Shown here: in pieces, positions 14,477-16,180 of the stretch
Layout: each line of letters begins with the position of its first letter
How positions within the stretch are numbered: position 1 is the stretch's first letter
DNA from: Butyrivibrio sp.
Lineage (GTDB): Bacteria > Bacillota_A > Clostridia > Lachnospirales > Lachnospiraceae
Direction: 5' to 3'
DNA length: 16,180 bases
NCBI RefSeq assembly: GCF_024699075.1
Contig: NZ_JAILQF010000366.1
Location: 1-16,180 of the forward strand
Position numbers and translations under genes: made by a program
Notes under the pieces: generated by a model
Told to the model about the DNA's origin: nothing
The model's database searches: none
What the model saw: only the letters and a program-made list of their open reading frames with translations

Positions 14477-15163
14477 TTAATCCTCATAAAAGCTTAGAAA
14501 CTTCTCATCGTCTATATGGGGAGTCTCAAGCATTGTAAGTCTTCCTTCTCTCATGATTGCCGCACTCTTACAGTATTTATCAACTTCTGATAATACATGT
14601 GTAGACAGAAGGCAGGTTGCTCCATCATCTACATACTCATTTATCAGTGCAAAAAAATTCTTCTGTATAAGAGGGTCCAGGCCACCTGTTGGCTCATCGA
14701 ATATGAAAAGTCTTGGCTTGTGCTGCATCGCGCAGACAATGCTGACTTTCTTTCTGTTACCAAGAGACAGCTGCCTTATCTTTTTACTGGTATCGACTTT
14801 AAGCCTTTCGCAGATCTTCTCTGCTTCATTATTGCAGTCTATGCCTCTTACATCTGCCGCATACTTAATTACATCCATAACTTTCATAGAATCATAGAAC
14901 CAGGCTTCAGATGGCATATAGCCTACCTCTTTTAAAATTTTCTCATGATCTTTGATGCTGTCCATTCCAAGGATTCTTATGCTGCCTTCATTTATCTTTA
15001 AAAATCCAAGCATTGATCTAATGGTTGTAGACTTGCCTGCTCCATTTGGTCCAAGAAATCCAAAAATATCTCCCTTTTGGATAGTTAATGATACATCTAC
15101 TACTCCTCTGTTTTTGCCGTAGCTTTTAGTTAGATGACTTATCTCTATAACATTTTCTTTCAT
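14477..15163 (-). CDS. ABC transporter ATP-binding protein
   Basis: 228-residue ATPase of the ABC-2 (BcrA/NatA-like) class. Seen: Walker A GPNGAGKST (38-46), the segment GYMPSEAWFY in the Q-loop region (81-90), signature LSLGNRKKV (132-140; the second Gly of LSGG is Leu, common in this class), Walker B LFIFDEPT (152-159) and the switch His189 in LLSTHV. It ends soon after the D/H-loop region, so it lacks the longer C-terminal extension of some relatives but the nucleotide-binding fold is complete. The ATG at 15163 has GGGAG 9 bases upstream. It pairs with the permease gene immediately downstream. A terminator separates it from the upstream LytTR/DUF3021 genes, so it probably has its own promoter, perhaps regulated by that LytTR protein. 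Confidence 0.95.
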   Translation of the reverse strand: MKENVIEISHLTKSYGKNRGVVDVSLTIQKGDIFGFLGPNGAGKSTTIRSMLGFLKINEGSIRILGMDSIKDHEKILKEVGYMPSEAWFYDSMKVMDVIKYAADVRGIDCNNEAEKICERLKVDTSKKIRQLSLGNRKKVSIVCAMQHKPRLFIFDEPTGGLDPLIQKNFFALINEYVDDGATCLLSTHVLSEVDKYCKSAAIMREGRLTMLETPHIDDEKFLSFYED

Positions 15164-15210
15164 GAACTTCGTCTCCCTTTTGGCTGTTTACTCCTTACAC
15201 TTTATTCATA

Positions 15211-15246
15211 TCAAAAATAAAAAACGGGAACAATATATGTTCCCGT
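15211..15246 (-). terminator. Rho-independent terminator of the LytTR-DUF3021 operon
   Basis: Perfect 9-base-pair stem ACGGGAACA (15224-15232) / TGTTCCCGT (15238-15246) with a 5-base loop; on the minus strand it is followed by a T-rich run (15224-15213). It lies about 22 bases after the DUF3021 stop codon and 50 bases before the ABC ATPase start. Confidence 0.92.
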
Positions 15247-15268
15247 AAGATGCACTATTTGACCTTTA

Positions 15269-15736
15269 TCATTCACTTTTTTTGTGCTGTGTTTTGAAGA
15301 GTTCGAGATCTTCGTTCAGCTTTTTATCATCAATTATGCGCTTATATTTATATATCAGATATACGCAGAAATACGACAGTAATATATAAGCACCAAAGAG
15401 AAGGCTTACCAATATATTTTTATCAAACCAGTTAAAAAGAAAGGAAAGGAAGGTATATACTATAGTGCAAAGTACCATTCCAAACACTTCTTTAGCGCCA
15501 AGTTTATCTGCCTCATCAAAGTTCCATAAAAGATAAACCTGAATGTAGCCTATTATATAGCAGGTAAAAATAAGCTCTGTCATATGCAGTATACTTGCAT
15601 CGTAAATCCCATTAATGATCCTGTACACGCAGTAAAAAAATAAAAGGGCAAAGAAATAAAGACATGCCTTAAATTCAATACCGATTTCCTTGGTAAGGTA
15701 CAACTCCCAAAGTGTAGGCTTCTTATTATCCTTCAT
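15269..15736 (-). CDS. DUF3021-family membrane protein
   Basis: 155-residue protein with four hydrophobic helices (about 23-43, 47-70, 83-103, 107-129) and charged ends. The sequence between helices 2 and 3 (YIQVYLLWNFDEADKLGAKEVFGMVLCT) and the SFLFNWFD segment are characteristic of DUF3021, a family nearly always encoded beside a LytTR regulator. Its molecular role is not established; it is thought to modulate the partner regulator from the membrane. The gene starts one base after the LytTR stop, and its ribosome-binding site GGGAGG lies inside the last codons of that gene, so the two are translated together. A strong terminator follows. Confidence 0.88.
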   Translation of the reverse strand: MKDNKKPTLWELYLTKEIGIEFKACLYFFALLFFYCVYRIINGIYDASILHMTELIFTCYIIGYIQVYLLWNFDEADKLGAKEVFGMVLCTIVYTFLSFLFNWFDKNILVSLLFGAYILLSYFCVYLIYKYKRIIDDKKLNEDLELFKTQHKKSE

Positions 15737-15737
15737 A

Positions 15738-16178
15738 TTATCTGCCTCCCTTTAACAGTCTTCTGAATTCAGAAGCATATCTTCTTGAAATAATGATATG
15801 CTCACCGCCTTCCATAGTAGCATCAATCCTGTTGGACGAAAGACTTTTCAAAGACTTGACCATACTTACGTTAATTACCATTGATTTACTACATCTAAAA
15901 AAGCTTCCATCATCATAGTCTGTCATAAATGAGTTTAAAGAACCATCTATCTTTAAGACTATACTTTTAGTATAAGCAAAAAGTTTGTCATCCACAGACT
16001 CAAGATATAGAAGATCACCAATACTAATACTGGCTGTTCCTGTATCGGTCTTGCCCCAAAGTTTATCGTCGGTTCCTTCGAGGATTCCTATTATTTTTTT
16101 CATAGAAGGAGTAAGATCTTTATAACGTATCGTTACATATTCCTGTCCTTCCGTAATTTTCTTAATATCAATATTCAT
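15738..16178 (-). CDS. LytTR-domain DNA-binding regulator (no receiver domain)
   Basis: 146-residue regulator whose last 100 residues form a LytTR DNA-binding domain: ISIGDLLYLESVDDKLFAYT (51-70), FFRCSKSMVINVSMVKSL (93-110) and HIIISRRYASEFRRLLKG (127-144). The N-terminal 45 residues replace the response-regulator receiver domain found in AgrA/ComE-type proteins, so it is not a phosphorylation-controlled regulator; control through the adjacent DUF3021 membrane protein is the usual inference for this arrangement. LytTR proteins bind pairs of short direct repeats; the promoter of this operon lies outside the window. The ATG at 16178 is two bases from the edge, so its ribosome-binding site cannot be seen and a start further upstream is not excluded. 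The neighbouring ABC transporter is the likely target. Confidence 0.92.
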   Translation of the reverse strand: MNIDIKKITEGQEYVTIRYKDLTPSMKKIIGILEGTDDKLWGKTDTGTASISIGDLLYLESVDDKLFAYTKSIVLKIDGSLNSFMTDYDDGSFFRCSKSMVINVSMVKSLKSLSSNRIDATMEGGEHIIISRRYASEFRRLLKGGR

Positions 16179-16180
16179 CT

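Noticed and set aside
15205..15233. TTGTTC-17-TATGAA as promoter of the ABC transporter
   Set aside because: Only 3 and 4 of 6 consensus matches, and the -35 lies inside the terminator stem; possible but not supported enough to list.

Overview
This AT-rich window looks like the chromosome of an anaerobic, low-GC Gram-positive bacterium, most likely a Lachnospiraceae (Butyrivibrio/Roseburia-like) member. That is an inference from the gene families present (YqhD-type iron alcohol dehydrogenase, C_GCAxxG_C_C protein, clostridial-type ferredoxin, LytTR-DUF3021 pair, PrsW), from strong Shine-Dalgarno sites and from base composition. No rRNA or tRNA gene is present to confirm it.

Positions 1-7434 (minus strand) hold a specialised-metabolite locus. 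A MATE-family efflux transporter overlaps by 8 bases the start of a very large non-ribosomal peptide synthetase that runs off the left edge. At least 2033 residues of it are visible, in the order A-T-C-A-T-C. It starts directly with an adenylation domain, so it carries a loading module. That first A domain lacks the usual substrate-anchoring Asp (Val211 instead), and the first condensation domain has Leu in place of the second His of HHxxxDG. The second module looks intact. The product and its release step cannot be read from this window.

Positions 7435-9600 hold a structured non-coding segment with three successive hairpins, resembling the right end/omegaRNA region of an IS200/IS605 (TnpB) element. 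Next to it is a secreted C69-family dipeptidase whose stop codon lies inside the last hairpin.

Positions 9562-11772 carry a YqhD-like alcohol dehydrogenase with its own terminator, a 213-base gap, and a PrsW-type intramembrane protease.

Positions 11835-13664 form a redox-flavoured group: a cysteine-rich C_GCAxxG_C_C protein, a HxlR regulator and, divergently, a 2[4Fe-4S] ferredoxin followed by a NapH-like membrane iron-sulfur protein. The two divergent promoters overlap at their -10 boxes and sit beside a GGTACA/TGTACC dyad, a likely HxlR operator. A 41-base tandem repeat duplicates the 3' end of the HxlR gene.

Positions 13666-16178 (minus strand) hold a LytTR regulator with its DUF3021 membrane partner, a clear rho-independent terminator, and a two-gene ABC-2 type transporter. 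The order suggests that LytTR/DUF3021 control the transporter.
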